A stretch of DNA of 64,000 nucleotides from Mesobacillus persicus. Its GTDB lineage: Bacteria; Bacillota; Bacilli; Bacillales; Cytobacillaceae. The position numbers and the translations under genes are program-made. Where the stretch lies: contig NZ_FOBW01000002.1 in NCBI RefSeq assembly GCF_900109925.1, positions 310,001 through 374,000 on the forward strand. Reading direction: 5' to 3'. Within the stretch, counting starts at the first letter, position 1. Each line of letters begins with the position of its first letter. Under the pieces are notes generated by a model, which ran no database searches, was not told the DNA's origin, and was given only the letters and a program-made list of their open reading frames with translations. Positions 38,447 to 48,093 of this stretch are shown here, piece after piece.

Positions 38447-38470
38447 AAAAAACGTGCATCGCACGTTTTT
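38447..38470 (-). terminator. Terminator of accDA
   Basis: AAAAACGTGC/GCACGTTTTT stem with T tail that begins at the accA stop codon. Confidence 0.9.
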
Positions 38471-39446
38471 AATTTACCCCGATATACTCATTTAATGAAG
38501 GGTTCTCACCAATCAATTTATATTTCTTATATCGCTGATTGACGAGTTCTTCCTCAGATAATTTAGTTAGTTCTAGCAATGAAGTCTTTAATGTTTCCCT
38601 AATCGCTTCTGCCTGGTAAACGAGATCGCGATGCGCCCCTCCCCTGGTCTCAGGGATAATTTCATCAATTACACCAAGTTTCTTCAAATCTGGAGCAGTA
38701 ATTTTCATTGTTTCTGCTGCTTTCTTTGCAAGTGCGGCATCTCGCCAAAGAATCGAGGCGGCCCCTTCAGGGGATATAACAGAATAGGTCGAGTTTTCGA
38801 GCATATGCAGATGGTTCCCTACCCCCAGGGCAAGCGCTCCACCACTGCCCCCTTCGCCAATGACTACACAAACGACTGGTACTCTTAATCCAGCCATTTC
38901 AAAAAGGTTTCTAGCAATGGCTTCACTTTGACCTCTTTCCTCTGCTGCCTTCCCGGGATAAGCACCCTTTGTATCAATAAAGCAAATAATAGGTCGTTTA
39001 AATTTGTCTGCTTGCTTCATCAGCCTTAAAGCTTTACGGTACCCTTCGGGGTGGGGCATACCAAAGTTTCTTCGGATATTTTCTTTCGTGTCTTTTCCAC
39101 GCTGATGACCAATTACCGTGACAGGCAAGCCATGAAATTTAGCAATTCCACCAACAATTGCTTCGTCATCACCATATACTCTGTCACCGTGGCATTCAAA
39201 GAAATCAGTGAAGAGATGAGCGATATAATCTAGGGTCGTTGGCCGTTGAGGATGACGAGCAATTTGAACACGATCCCATGGTTTTATATTTTCATATATA
39301 TCTTTCTCTAACTTTTCAAGTCTGATTTCCAACTTTTCTATTTCAGATGAAAAATCCATATCTGTATTCTTCGTATACTCCCGAAGCTCAGAAATCTTTT
39401 TCCTGAGTTCAGTAACTGGTTTTTCGAATTCTAGTTCCCCTGCCAA
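38469..39446 (-). CDS. accA: Acetyl-CoA carboxylase carboxyltransferase subunit alpha
   Basis: 325-residue alpha half of the carboxyltransferase that makes malonyl-CoA, the first step of fatty acid synthesis. N-terminal coiled region (about 5-45), then the crotonase-like fold with [23 protein letters not shown] and [20 protein letters not shown]. Start TTG behind GGGAGGGAG. It overlaps accD by 16 bp, so subunits are coupled for stoichiometry. Confidence 0.97.
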   Translation of the reverse strand: MAGELEFEKPVTELRKKISELREYTKNTDMDFSSEIEKLEIRLEKLEKDIYENIKPWDRVQIARHPQRPTTLDYIAHLFTDFFECHGDRVYGDDEAIVGGIAKFHGLPVTVIGHQRGKDTKENIRRNFGMPHPEGYRKALRLMKQADKFKRPIICFIDTKGAYPGKAAEERGQSEAIARNLFEMAGLRVPVVCVVIGEGGSGGALALGVGNHLHMLENSTYSVISPEGAASILWRDAALAKKAAETMKITAPDLKKLGVIDEIIPETRGGAHRDLVYQAEAIRETLKTSLLELTKLSEEELVNQRYKKYKLIGENPSLNEYIGVN

Positions 39447-40309
39447 TTGATACTCCCTCCCGGCTGATGGATTTCCAAAATGGATTTAATATTGTCCCTT
39501 AAATCATGCCTTACGATGACAGCATCTAGCTGACCATGTTTTAATAGAAATTCTGACGTCTGAAAATCTTCAGGAAGTTCTTCTCGAATTGTCTGTTCAA
39601 TAATTCGTCTCCCTGCAAAACCAATTAATGCTCCTGGTTCGGCTAAATTATAATCACCGAGCGAGGCAAAACTAGCTGAGACTCCTCCAGTGGTCGGGTG
39701 TGTCATAACAGAAATAATCAGACCACCATTGTCACTATATCTCTTTAGGGCCACGCTTGTTTTCGCCATTTGCATTAAGCTCAATACGCCTTCCTGCATT
39801 CTCGCACCGCCAGAGGCCGTAAAAATAATAAATGGTATGTGAAGTTCATCAGCTTTCTCAATGGCTAGGGTGATTTTTTCGCCAACAACGGAACCCATAC
39901 TACCCATTCGGAAGGAAGCATCCATTATCGCTATTACTACATCCATTCCATCAATTTGGGCAGTACCAGTCACAACCGCTTCTTTTAATTTGGTTTTTAA
40001 GATGTCCTTTTGTAGTTTTTCTTCATAATCGGGGAATTGTAGTGGATTGCCAGAAGCCATTTCCTTATTCAATTCCGCAAAGCTGCCTGCATCAACCAAA
40101 CTATCGATTCTTTCTTTAGAATTCATCTGATGATGAAAGTCGCAATGGTAACAAACCTTTAAATTCTTTATTAATTCTTTTGTGTACATGATCTTCTTAC
40201 AATTTGGACACTTCGTCATAATTCCTTCAGGGACGTCCTGTTTTGCTGTTTCAGAAGGTATGGTGGCATATTTTTTCTTTTTTGTTTTTGTAAATAAATC
40301 TTTTATCAA
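39431..40309 (-). CDS. accD: Acetyl-CoA carboxylase carboxyltransferase subunit beta
   Basis: 292-residue beta half of carboxyltransferase. N-terminal zinc ribbon CPNC-x15-CYHC (about residues 34-56), then the crotonase-like fold with [19 protein letters not shown] and [16 protein letters not shown]. Start TTG with AGGGAGG upstream. Partner accA follows directly. A palindrome matching the one near malic enzyme lies about 250 bp upstream. Confidence 0.97.
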   Translation of the reverse strand: MIKDLFTKTKKKKYATIPSETAKQDVPEGIMTKCPNCKKIMYTKELIKNLKVCYHCDFHHQMNSKERIDSLVDAGSFAELNKEMASGNPLQFPDYEEKLQKDILKTKLKEAVVTGTAQIDGMDVVIAIMDASFRMGSMGSVVGEKITLAIEKADELHIPFIIFTASGGARMQEGVLSLMQMAKTSVALKRYSDNGGLIISVMTHPTTGGVSASFASLGDYNLAEPGALIGFAGRRIIEQTIREELPEDFQTSEFLLKHGQLDAVIVRHDLRDNIKSILEIHQPGGSINWQGN

Positions 40310-40333
40310 GGTGAAACCTCCCTAAATGATTTT

Positions 40334-40531
40334 AAAAGGCTGATTTCGTAAAGATTGTTGTTAAAATTGTAAAAATCTTAAAGCCAATTTTTACTACCTA
40401 AAGCCGATTTTACCGAAACATGAGCTTTACACACTTCTTTTCTCGCAATTTACGCTAGTTCGAAGTATTCACATAGCTCAACCAGTCATATATATCAGCT
40501 AAAGCAACAAAGTTTGAGAAAAGAGCCTTTC
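40334..40531. repeat. Small inverted-repeat-bounded element, copy 3 (longest)
   Basis: About 195 bp from AAAAGGCTGATTTCG to TTTGAGAAAAGAGCCTTTC. The ends are imperfect inverted repeats (GGCTGATTTC against GGCTCTTTTC). It contains TAAAGATTGTTGTTAAAATT, also seen in short form near 15500. No reading frame. It fills most of the 347-bp gap between accD and the regulator gene. Confidence 0.7.
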
Positions 40532-40555
40532 AAAAAGACTGACATTCTCAGAAAT

Positions 40556-40568
40556 GTGGCCAGACCAC
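40556..40568. promoter_or_regulatory. FadR-type palindromic operator, site 1
   Basis: GTGGCCAGACCAC differs by one base from the perfect palindrome at 42594-42606. Both are preceded by the word CATTCTC. It is upstream of accD and just downstream of the regulator gene. Confidence 0.6.
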
Positions 40569-40656
40569 TGATAAGTACCTAATCGTGCCCGATTTTCGTT
40601 TTATAAGCCTGTCCTTCACTATAAAACACCCGGGAGGTGAATTCTGTTGAATGTTG

Positions 40657-41286
40657 TCATATACCATCCGACAAATCTCGTAGCCTACGATACGATGCAC
40701 GAACTAAATCAAAGTTCCCAGTTTCTAGGGCTTTAGCAAGATCAATATATTTCTCTTTAGTCGGTTGATCTTTATTGTTGTCCAAGGATCGATGGTAGTC
40801 TACTAGTATTTGCCAAATCCTATATATTAAATGATTGTCTGCTAATTCCGTTATTCTCGCAAAAAAATCTACATCCTCAACGGTATGTTCAATCGTCCAA
40901 TTTTTTAAACGTTCTAATTCAGACTTACTACTTTTTAAAAGCACAAGCTGTAAGCAATCCAGTTCGATTAAATATTTTGTTTCAATAACATCCTTAATTG
41001 CTTTTTTATCTTGAAGGATAAATGAACTTAGAAGCTGGACAAGTTGATTACCACGGAAGTCCCTTATATAAGTCCCTTCTCCCCGCCTTGTCTCAATTAG
41101 CCCGAGCAACTCTAACGCTCTCAGCGCTTCCCGAACAGAGGAGCGTCCCGCATTGAGACGCTCCGACAACTCTCGCTCTGAAGGGATTTTGTCCCCAGCT
41201 TTTAACTTGTCTTTTTCAATTATTTCTCTTAACTGCCTTACAATTTCAATGTAAACCTTTGTTGAGCTCTCAGTTTGATTCCTCAT
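40657..41286 (-). CDS. FadR/GntR-family transcriptional regulator
   Basis: 209 residues. N-terminal winged helix-turn-helix (about 8-75) with the GntR signature IPSERELSERLNAGRSSVREALRAL-type spacing, seen as KIPSERELSERLNAG and SSVREALRALELLGL; C-terminal all-helical FCD domain with metal-site residues around ITELADNHLIYRIW. It lies 10 bp after malic enzyme with a weak ribosome site, so it is probably coupled to it. Two matching palindromes at 40556 and 42594 are its likely operators. The ligand is unknown; an acyl-CoA or organic acid is possible. Confidence 0.85.
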   Translation of the reverse strand: MRNQTESSTKVYIEIVRQLREIIEKDKLKAGDKIPSERELSERLNAGRSSVREALRALELLGLIETRRGEGTYIRDFRGNQLVQLLSSFILQDKKAIKDVIETKYLIELDCLQLVLLKSSKSELERLKNWTIEHTVEDVDFFARITELADNHLIYRIWQILVDYHRSLDNNKDQPTKEKYIDLAKALETGNFDLVRASYRRLRDLSDGI

Positions 41287-41296
41287 AAGTTATATA

Positions 41297-42535
41297 TCAC
41301 TCACTTTTCTCAATGATAGAGAGCCTTTGTGTTCGTTCCTTAACTTCTTCTGGATCTACCTTTATCCTAGCTACGCCTGTCTCCATCGCAGCCTTAGCCA
41401 CAGCAGCTGCCACTGCTGGAGCTACTCTTGGGTCGAATGGTCCAGGGATGACGTAATCACTTGATAACTCTTCTTCTTTTATAAGTCCAGCAATCGCTTC
41501 AACCGCAGCAACCTTCATTTTTTCATTAATATGAGTAGCGCGTGCATCTAATGCACCTCGAAAAATACCTGGGAAGGCAAGGACATTATTGACTTGATTT
41601 GGAAAATCCGAGCGTCCAGTACCAATTACTTTCACTCCAGCCGCCTTCGCTTCATCTGGCATAATTTCAGGATTTGGGTTCGCCATTGCAAACACAATTG
41701 GATCAGGATTCATCGTTTTAATCATCTCAGCTGTCAATGCTCCTGCTGCAGATACCCCGATGAAAACATCTGCATATACAATTGCATCGGCTAAGCTTCC
41801 CTCGATATTATTTCGGTTCGTATACTTGGCAACTTCAGCTTTAACATTATTCATTCCCTGAGTACGTCCTTCATAAATGGCACCTTTTGTATCACACATA
41901 ATGATATCTCGAACTCCATAAGAATATAACAGCTTGATAATTGCAATTCCAGCTGCTCCGGCACCGTTTGCGACAACCTTAATTTCATTCATCTTCTTAC
42001 CAGTAATTTTCAAAGCATTAACAAGGCCCGCAACTGTGACAATTGCCGTCCCATGCTGATCATCATGGAATACTGGGATATTCGTTTCTTTTTTCAGTCT
42101 CTCTTCAATTTCAAAACAATTTGGAGCAGCAATATCCTCCAAATTCACACCACCAAATGTGGGCTCAAGCAATTTTACTGTTTCAACAATTTTATCGATA
42201 TCAGTGGTATTTAAGCAGATAGGAAATGCATCTACGCCAGCGAAACTCTTAAACAGGACTGCTTTTCCTTCCATAACAGGGAGGGCCGCCTCTGGTCCGA
42301 TGTTTCCTAGCCCTAGTACAGCTGTTCCGTCTGAAACAATCGCTACCATATTGCCTTTCATTGTGTAATCATAAACGGTTTCAGGCTTATCATAAATTTC
42401 CTTGCACGGCTCAGCTACTCCAGGAGAGTATGCAAGGCTTAAATCTTTAGCAGTTTTAACAGGAACCTTCGATTTGGATTCCAATTTACCTCTGTTTTCT
42501 CTGTGCATATGCAATGCTTCATCTCTTAAGTTCAA
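41297..42535 (-). CDS. ytsJ: NAD(P)-dependent malic enzyme
   Basis: 412-residue enzyme that oxidatively decarboxylates malate to pyruvate; YtsJ in B. subtilis is the NADPH-producing main malic enzyme. Words: DLSLAYSPGVAEPCKEIYD, IPVFHDDQHGTAIVT (metal and catalytic Asp), and the nucleotide-binding VVANGAGAAGIAIIKLL. Start TTG about 10 nt after GGGGAG, matching the family N-terminus MNLRDEALHMH. First gene of a two-gene unit with the FadR-like regulator. Confidence 0.95.
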   Translation of the reverse strand: MNLRDEALHMHRENRGKLESKSKVPVKTAKDLSLAYSPGVAEPCKEIYDKPETVYDYTMKGNMVAIVSDGTAVLGLGNIGPEAALPVMEGKAVLFKSFAGVDAFPICLNTTDIDKIVETVKLLEPTFGGVNLEDIAAPNCFEIEERLKKETNIPVFHDDQHGTAIVTVAGLVNALKITGKKMNEIKVVANGAGAAGIAIIKLLYSYGVRDIIMCDTKGAIYEGRTQGMNNVKAEVAKYTNRNNIEGSLADAIVYADVFIGVSAAGALTAEMIKTMNPDPIVFAMANPNPEIMPDEAKAAGVKVIGTGRSDFPNQVNNVLAFPGIFRGALDARATHINEKMKVAAVEAIAGLIKEEELSSDYVIPGPFDPRVAPAVAAAVAKAAMETGVARIKVDPEEVKERTQRLSIIEKSE

Positions 42536-42593
42536 CTAAAGTCCACTCCCCTTTCGATTTAAGAAGGTCCTTATTATGGATGTCATTCTCGAG

Positions 42594-42606
42594 GTGGTCA
42601 GACCAC
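42594..42606. promoter_or_regulatory. FadR-type palindromic operator, site 2
   Basis: Perfect palindrome GTGGTC-A-GACCAC, like the GGTC-GACC cores of FadR/PdhR-type operators. It lies about 14 bp downstream of the -10 of the malic enzyme promoter, well placed to block transcription. Confidence 0.75.
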
Positions 42607-42620
42607 GTTTTCTTTTTACC

Positions 42621-42648
42621 AATATAACACATTCAATATCGTTGTAAA
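42621..42648 (-). promoter_or_regulatory. Candidate promoter of ytsJ and the regulator gene
   Basis: TTTACA (42643-42648), 16 bp, TATATT (42621-42626) on the minus strand, immediately after the dnaE stop at 42652. Confidence 0.55.
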
Positions 42649-42651
42649 GGT

Positions 42652-45600
42652 CTATTTTCTTAGGACGACATTTTTTTCCCCTAGAAACTGTTTAAGGCTA
42701 TTTATACAGCTATCTGTACCATTAATTTTATAATCATCCCCTAATAATACCGTTTTTTCTAAATCGGCGTAGTGGAGGATCACCGGATTCAAGCCTTTGT
42801 ATTCTTTTAGTATTTTTTTCAATTCATTTAATTTATTCGGATTTTGAGCATCCCGCTCAATCTTAAGAAATACAGTTGGCATCGATTTTATTTCTTTGTC
42901 TATATCAAGAACGGCTTGAACAATGAACTGCCTCTTCCCATCTCTCTCTTCAATCTTTCCTTCAAGCAATGCGATTTCTCCCTGGTTCAACTGCGGTCCT
43001 GACCGTTTATAAACAACTGGAAAGACAACAGCTTCCATTTCTCCGCTTGGGTCACTTAGTGTAAGGAAAGCCATTGGCTCACCTTTTTTTGTCCGTATCA
43101 TCTTTGCCTCTGTAATATAGACCCCTACCCGCGTTTTTCCTCCTGGTCGTTGATCAGCTAGGTGTTGGGCACCCGCTTGTGCTATTTCCTTTCCCTTTAC
43201 CGAAACGGGGTGGGTGGATAAATACATTCCTAGTACCTCTTTTTCAAAAGCAAGTTTATCTTCAACTTTCAACGGATCAACTTTTACATATTTGGGCTTA
43301 ATTTCAAATTCGTTGTCACCAAATAATCCAAATTGATCAGAACCATCTGGTGCAATAAGCTGTGCGTGTTCAATTGCGACATCGAGTGTTGCTAGTAAAG
43401 TCGCACGGTCATGACCGAACTCATCAAAAGCACCTGAATGAACAAGAGCCTCTAGTGTTTTTCGATTTAAAGCTTTTTGAGGCACTCTAATACAGAAGTC
43501 AAATAAATCGGCGAACGGCTTTTGTTTTCTTGCTTGAAAAATTTCTTTCAAGGCTGAGGCACCTACACCCTTTATTGCAGTTAAACTAAATCGTACGCTG
43601 TCTCCCTCTACTTGGAATCCAAAACTGCTTTTGTTCACAGATGGAGGAAGCAACTTAAATTTCTTTTGTTTAAGTTCTCTTGCATATTGAGCAATTTTTG
43701 TTTCATTGCCAATTGATGATGTCATTAAGGTTGATAGGAAGAACAATGGATAGTTAGCCTTAAGAAAGGCCAGCTGATAGGCAATTAAACTATAGGCAAC
43801 CGCATGGCTTCGATTGAATCCATAATTTGCGAATCGTACAATTAAATCATAAATTTGATTCGCCGTCTGTTCCTGGTACCCCTTCTTGATCGCACCACTG
43901 ACAAAGTGAGCCCGTTCCTTATCTAATACTTCCTTTTTCTTTTTACTCACTGCACGACGGAGCAAGTCGGCTTCCCCTAATGAGAACCCTGCGAGTTTTG
44001 ATGCGATTTGCATGATTTGCTCTTGATATACGATGACACCGTAGGTATTTTCTAGAATCCCCTTCAGATCAGGATGAGGGTATTCCACCGGTTCTTTTCC
44101 ATGTTTCCTGTCGATGAATAATGGAATATTCTCCATTGGACCTGGTCGATATAAAGCGTTAACCGCAACGATGTCTTCAAACCTAGTGGGCTGAAGTTTT
44201 TGTAGTACCTTTCTCATTCCATCCGATTCAAGTTGGAATACCCCTGACGTATCACCCTCACTTAATAGTTGGAAGGTTTCCTCATCTTCTAAAGGAATCT
44301 TACGTATATCCACTTTCCTTCCTGTTTTCCAGTTAATACCCGAAAGAATACCTTCAATCAGCGATAAATTTCTAAGGCCAAGAAAATCCATTTTCAGTAA
44401 CCCAGCTTCCTCCAGATGCTCCATAGAATATTGGGTTAAGAGTATCTTTCCGCCACCGGTTTGAATTGGAATTAAGTTGGTTAATGGCTGTTCACTAATA
44501 ACTACTCCGGCTGCGTGTGTTGAGGTATGCCGGGGTAAACCTTCAAGCTTTATAGCCGTATGAAAGAGTTTTTCGTGTAGTTCAGTTTCTGAAACAAATC
44601 TTCTTAATGGCTCAGATTCTTTATATGCCTCTTGTAGGGTCACACCTAATCTCGAAGGGATACATCTTGACAGCCTGTCTAATTCCTTTGTGTTTAATCC
44701 AAACACTCTACCAACATCACGTACGGCTGCTTTTGCTGCTAATGTTCCAAATGTAAGGATTTGAGCAACATGTAATTCCCCATATTTATTTGCCACGTAT
44801 TCTATCACTTGATCACGACGATGATCGGGAAAATCAATGTCAATATCCGGCATAGAAATTCGCTCAGGATTAAGGAATCTCTCAAACAATAACTCATGAC
44901 CAATTGGGTCTACATCCGTTATGTAAAGTACAAAGGCCACGATTGAACCTGCAGCCGAACCACGGCCTGGCCCTGTTAAGATGCCATTATCTCTAGAGAA
45001 CTTCATAAAATCCCAAACAATCAAGAAATAATCACTGAAGTTCATCTTTTTAATAACCGAAAGCTCGTATTTAAGTCTGGTGATTTGTTCGGTTGTTGGT
45101 TTTAGATATCTGTCGTTTAAACCAGAAAAGCATAGCTCCTCAAGTAATTCATCTGCTGTTTTTCCATTAGTAATAGGATATTTTGGAAGATGTCTTGTTG
45201 TTAGATCAATCATTACATTACAAGCTTCACTAATCTTTAAGGTGTTTTCTAAAGCATCAGGGTATTCCGTGAACAAATCTACCATTTCTTTAGGTTTTTT
45301 TAATGAGAACTGATTACTATTGAGCCTATCACGGTCATCATCTTGAAGCTTTTGTCCACTTTTTATTGCCAGCAAACATTCCTGGGCAAATGAATCCTCA
45401 GGCTCTAAATAATGAACACGATTCGTTACAGTGGTTTGAATCCCAGTTTCGTCTGCTAAGAGTACCATCTTCTTTACAAGTTCCTCTTGGCCCGCTATCC
45501 CCTGATTTTGCAGAGTTAAATAGAAATGATTTCTCCCAAATATCTCTGAGAACAACTCTATGGAATTCAAAGCCCTTTCACGGTCATCGTTTAACAATGC

Positions 45601-46002
45601 TTGTTCAATTTCCCCCTCCAAACCAGGAGTTAGCGCAATTAAACCTCTTGCGTAATGACGGAGCCATTTAATGGGGATCCCTTGAGGTGCCTTTGTTTGA
45701 ATCGCACTTGAGATCTTAATTAGATTATGAAAGCCTTCATTATTTGCTGCAAGAAGGACAAGTGGATGGGCTTCCTCTCCATCCACATTGGCTGCTACAT
45801 CTACAGTCATACCTATGATTGGTTTGATGGAGTTTTTTAAGCATTCTTTATAAAAAGCAATTGTTCCATGCATGACATTTCTGTCCGTTAGAGCAAGTGC
45901 TAGAAACCCCTTTTCTTTTGCATTGCGTACCAGCTCTTCTACTTTAATTGTGCTTGTCAAAAGACTATAGGAACTATAAATATGAAGGTGAATAAATGAC
46001 AA
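42652..46002 (-). CDS. dnaE: DNA polymerase III subunit alpha DnaE
   Basis: 1116-residue C-family polymerase that extends RNA primers before PolC takes over in Firmicutes. PHP domain about 1-200 (FIHLHIYSSYSLL, ALALTDRNVMHG), catalytic palm with GPGRGSAAGS and the MPDIDIDFPDHRRD aspartates, fingers and tandem HhH, C-terminal OB fold (MAFLTLSDPSGEMEAVVF near 985). A GTG at 46011 abuts the AAGGG site; the TTG at 46002 has 8-nt spacing and matches MSFIHL-type family starts. Confidence 0.96.
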   Translation of the reverse strand: MSFIHLHIYSSYSLLTSTIKVEELVRNAKEKGFLALALTDRNVMHGTIAFYKECLKNSIKPIIGMTVDVAANVDGEEAHPLVLLAANNEGFHNLIKISSAIQTKAPQGIPIKWLRHYARGLIALTPGLEGEIEQALLNDDRERALNSIELFSEIFGRNHFYLTLQNQGIAGQEELVKKMVLLADETGIQTTVTNRVHYLEPEDSFAQECLLAIKSGQKLQDDDRDRLNSNQFSLKKPKEMVDLFTEYPDALENTLKISEACNVMIDLTTRHLPKYPITNGKTADELLEELCFSGLNDRYLKPTTEQITRLKYELSVIKKMNFSDYFLIVWDFMKFSRDNGILTGPGRGSAAGSIVAFVLYITDVDPIGHELLFERFLNPERISMPDIDIDFPDHRRDQVIEYVANKYGELHVAQILTFGTLAAKAAVRDVGRVFGLNTKELDRLSRCIPSRLGVTLQEAYKESEPLRRFVSETELHEKLFHTAIKLEGLPRHTSTHAAGVVISEQPLTNLIPIQTGGGKILLTQYSMEHLEEAGLLKMDFLGLRNLSLIEGILSGINWKTGRKVDIRKIPLEDEETFQLLSEGDTSGVFQLESDGMRKVLQKLQPTRFEDIVAVNALYRPGPMENIPLFIDRKHGKEPVEYPHPDLKGILENTYGVIVYQEQIMQIASKLAGFSLGEADLLRRAVSKKKKEVLDKERAHFVSGAIKKGYQEQTANQIYDLIVRFANYGFNRSHAVAYSLIAYQLAFLKANYPLFFLSTLMTSSIGNETKIAQYARELKQKKFKLLPPSVNKSSFGFQVEGDSVRFSLTAIKGVGASALKEIFQARKQKPFADLFDFCIRVPQKALNRKTLEALVHSGAFDEFGHDRATLLATLDVAIEHAQLIAPDGSDQFGLFGDNEFEIKPKYVKVDPLKVEDKLAFEKEVLGMYLSTHPVSVKGKEIAQAGAQHLADQRPGGKTRVGVYITEAKMIRTKKGEPMAFLTLSDPSGEMEAVVFPVVYKRSGPQLNQGEIALLEGKIEERDGKRQFIVQAVLDIDKEIKSMPTVFLKIERDAQNPNKLNELKKILKEYKGLNPVILHYADLEKTVLLGDDYKINGTDSCINSLKQFLGEKNVVLRK

Positions 46003-46092
46003 TTGAATCACACCCTTAAGGTTTGTCTTCTTTTATTATATGGGTTGAACAAAAAAAAGAAAATATGTTCTCCTTTTTTCGAAAGAGTTTAA

Positions 46093-46121
46093 TCATAAAA
46101 CCCGGTGGTTGTCCATAGAAT
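46093..46121 (+). promoter_or_regulatory. Sigma-E promoter of ytrHI
   Basis: TCATAAA (46093-46099), 14 bp, CATAGAAT (46114-46121) agrees with the sigma-E consensus (ATA...CATACAAT). It is placed about 36 bp before ytrH and fits mother-cell expression. Confidence 0.7.
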
Positions 46122-46156
46122 TTAAAGAATAGATTCTTCCCAAAGGGGACCTTTAT

Positions 46157-46486
46157 ATGAACCAACCATTTATTTCTCATTTATTTGAGAGTTATTTTAT
46201 TGCACTCGGTGTTTTGATAGGTGGCTCGATCATTGGTGGGCTTGCCTCGTTTCTAACGGGCCAACCATTATTAACACAAATATCTCGAATTTCAGAGTTA
46301 ATTAGAATTTGGGCAATCATTGCTGCCATCGGTGGGACTTTTGATACGGTTTACAGCTTTGAACGGGGCTTGATGGATGGTGAAACAAAGGATATTTTCA
46401 AACAGTTTTTACTCATCTTGTCTGCTATGGGGGGAGCGCAGACAGGCGCAACAATTATTAAATGGTTAACAATGGAGCATATTTAA
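46157..46486 (+). CDS. ytrH: Sporulation protein YtrH
   Basis: 109-residue membrane protein with about three helices (about 12-34, 45-65, 83-105) and the YtrH words LGVLIGGSIIGGLASFLTG and IAAIGGTFDTVYSFERGL. In B. subtilis YtrH and YtrI are sigma-E-dependent mother-cell proteins needed for efficient sporulation. ATG follows AAAGGGG. ytrI starts on the base after its stop. Confidence 0.93.
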   Translation: MNQPFISHLFESYFIALGVLIGGSIIGGLASFLTGQPLLTQISRISELIRIWAIIAAIGGTFDTVYSFERGLMDGETKDIFKQFLLILSAMGGAQTGATIIKWLTMEHI

Positions 46487-46990
46487 ATGAGAATCCCTCC
46501 TTATTACCGTAACCCCTTTTGGCAACGTTTTTTTGCAGGCATGGTGATTGGGGCATGTCTTAGCTGGGGAATTTTCCTCTATATGCACGGAGTCATGATT
46601 GAAGATAAATCTACCGAAATAAGCAAACTTAAAGCCGAAGTTGAGAAGGAAAAGAAAAAAGTGAAAATTTGGCAGGACGATTATAAGGCACTCAACGAGG
46701 AAAACCTCCAAAAACTTACCATTCAAGAAATCGAAGTTAAAATTAAAAATGGAGAAAAGTATGACCTTGACACGCTTGCTGTCTTACAAGCAGAAGATGA
46801 GATTAAAGATGATTTAAATTACTTTCTAGCAAAGGATTTAGAATTTGTCTATAAAAGCAGAGATTTAATTTCTAAAGTGATCAAGAACAAGGTCATCCCC
46901 TTAAACGGAAAAAGGTACAGACTCAAAATTACTTCTCTAGTCGTTTACACGACCGTCAATCTGCAACTTGAACTTCACCTAGATGATTAG
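46487..46990 (+). CDS. ytrI: Sporulation membrane protein YtrI
   Basis: 167-residue protein with one N-terminal membrane helix (about 15-35, FFAGMVIGACLSWGIFLYM), then a coiled-coil (KLKAEVEKEKKKVKIWQDD) and a C-terminal domain. ATG directly adjoins the ytrH TAA, with GGAG inside the end of ytrH. Second gene of the sigma-E unit; the partner function is unknown. Confidence 0.92.
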   Translation: MRIPPYYRNPFWQRFFAGMVIGACLSWGIFLYMHGVMIEDKSTEISKLKAEVEKEKKKVKIWQDDYKALNEENLQKLTIQEIEVKIKNGEKYDLDTLAVLQAEDEIKDDLNYFLAKDLEFVYKSRDLISKVIKNKVIPLNGKRYRLKITSLVVYTTVNLQLELHLDD

Positions 46991-47016
46991 AAAGCCCTGC
47001 AACTGCAGGGCTTGTT
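46991..47016. terminator. Terminator between ytrI and nrnA
   Basis: AAGCCCTGCA/TGCAGGGCTT stem with GTTTTTA on the plus strand. Also close to the nrnA stop at 47018 and possibly used in both directions. Confidence 0.88.
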
Positions 47017-47017
47017 T

Positions 47018-47950
47018 TTATTTGCATAACTCTATTAAATCTTTGACTACATTTTGAGCTTCATCCCATGAATAAACCGATGCTCCTGAAGCAAGTGGGT
47101 GCCCCCCGCCATTGTACTTTCGAGCTAGAACATTGATAATTGGCCCCTTTGACCGTAGTCTCACTCGAATCTGGTCTTCTTCCTCAATAAAAAATACCCA
47201 TGCCTTAATTCCTTTTATTGACCCAAGCTCACTTACAAGGAGTGAAGCGTCTGAAGGTTTCACATCATACTCCGCTAACAGCTCCTTCTTCATAGTGACA
47301 GAAGCTGCACCATTTGCTAATAACTCGAAATTTTGCAGAATATATCCCTTCAATTTTACAACATTTATATCTAAATCATACATCTCATTGAAGAGTTCAG
47401 GCCGTGAAAAGTTATAATGAATTAATTCACCTGCATACGCGAATGTCTTATCCGTCGTGCTTGGGTAAATAAACCGACCCGTATCCCCGACAATCCCAGC
47501 AAAGAGTAGCCGTGCTGCTTCATCAGAAAGTACTAGACCACGATCTTTAAACGTTAGATAAAATTCATAGATCATTTCACTAGTAGAACTTGCACTCGTA
47601 TCCACCCATACAATATCTCCGTAAGGGTCTTCATTCGGATGATGGTCAATTTTTATTAACTTTTCACCGGATCTGTATCTTCTATCACAAATTCTTTCTT
47701 CATTAGCAGTGTCACAGACGATAACAAGAGCATTTTCGTAAACCTCATCTGATATGTCATCAAGCCTTTTCATATAATTGAGTGAGGCTTCCTCTTGTCC
47801 GACAGCATAAACTCTTTTCTCGGGAAAAGATTCTTTAATAATCTCCACAAGCCCTCCTTGAGAGCCGTAAGCATCCGGATCTGGACGGACATGGCGATGA
47901 ACAATAATTGTTTCGTACTTCTGTATTTCAGTAAAAATTTGAGCCTTCAT
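47018..47950 (-). CDS. nrnA: Oligoribonuclease / pAp phosphatase NrnA
   Basis: 310-residue DHH-DHHA1 phosphoesterase that degrades nanoRNA (2-5 nt) and dephosphorylates 3'-phosphoadenosine 5'-phosphate. Manganese motifs HRHVRPDPDAYGSQ near residue 20, VCDTAN, the DHH in IDHHPNEDPYG, and C-terminal GGGHPLASGA of DHHA1. ATG at 47950 with AAGGAG; the TTG 15 bp upstream lies within the ribosome site. Monocistronic, convergent with ytrI. Confidence 0.95.
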   Translation of the reverse strand: MKAQIFTEIQKYETIIVHRHVRPDPDAYGSQGGLVEIIKESFPEKRVYAVGQEEASLNYMKRLDDISDEVYENALVIVCDTANEERICDRRYRSGEKLIKIDHHPNEDPYGDIVWVDTSASSTSEMIYEFYLTFKDRGLVLSDEAARLLFAGIVGDTGRFIYPSTTDKTFAYAGELIHYNFSRPELFNEMYDLDINVVKLKGYILQNFELLANGAASVTMKKELLAEYDVKPSDASLLVSELGSIKGIKAWVFFIEEEDQIRVRLRSKGPIINVLARKYNGGGHPLASGASVYSWDEAQNVVKDLIELCK

Positions 47951-48093
47951 AAGATTCTCCTTCAAATAAACAAAATAGTTAAATTTATTATAATCACAAA
48001 ATTAGGAAATAAAAAGATAAAAACTGTTTTATAGCAATTTGGGACAAATACCGTTAAAATAAAATGGAGATTTTTTATTTTGGAGGATTAACT

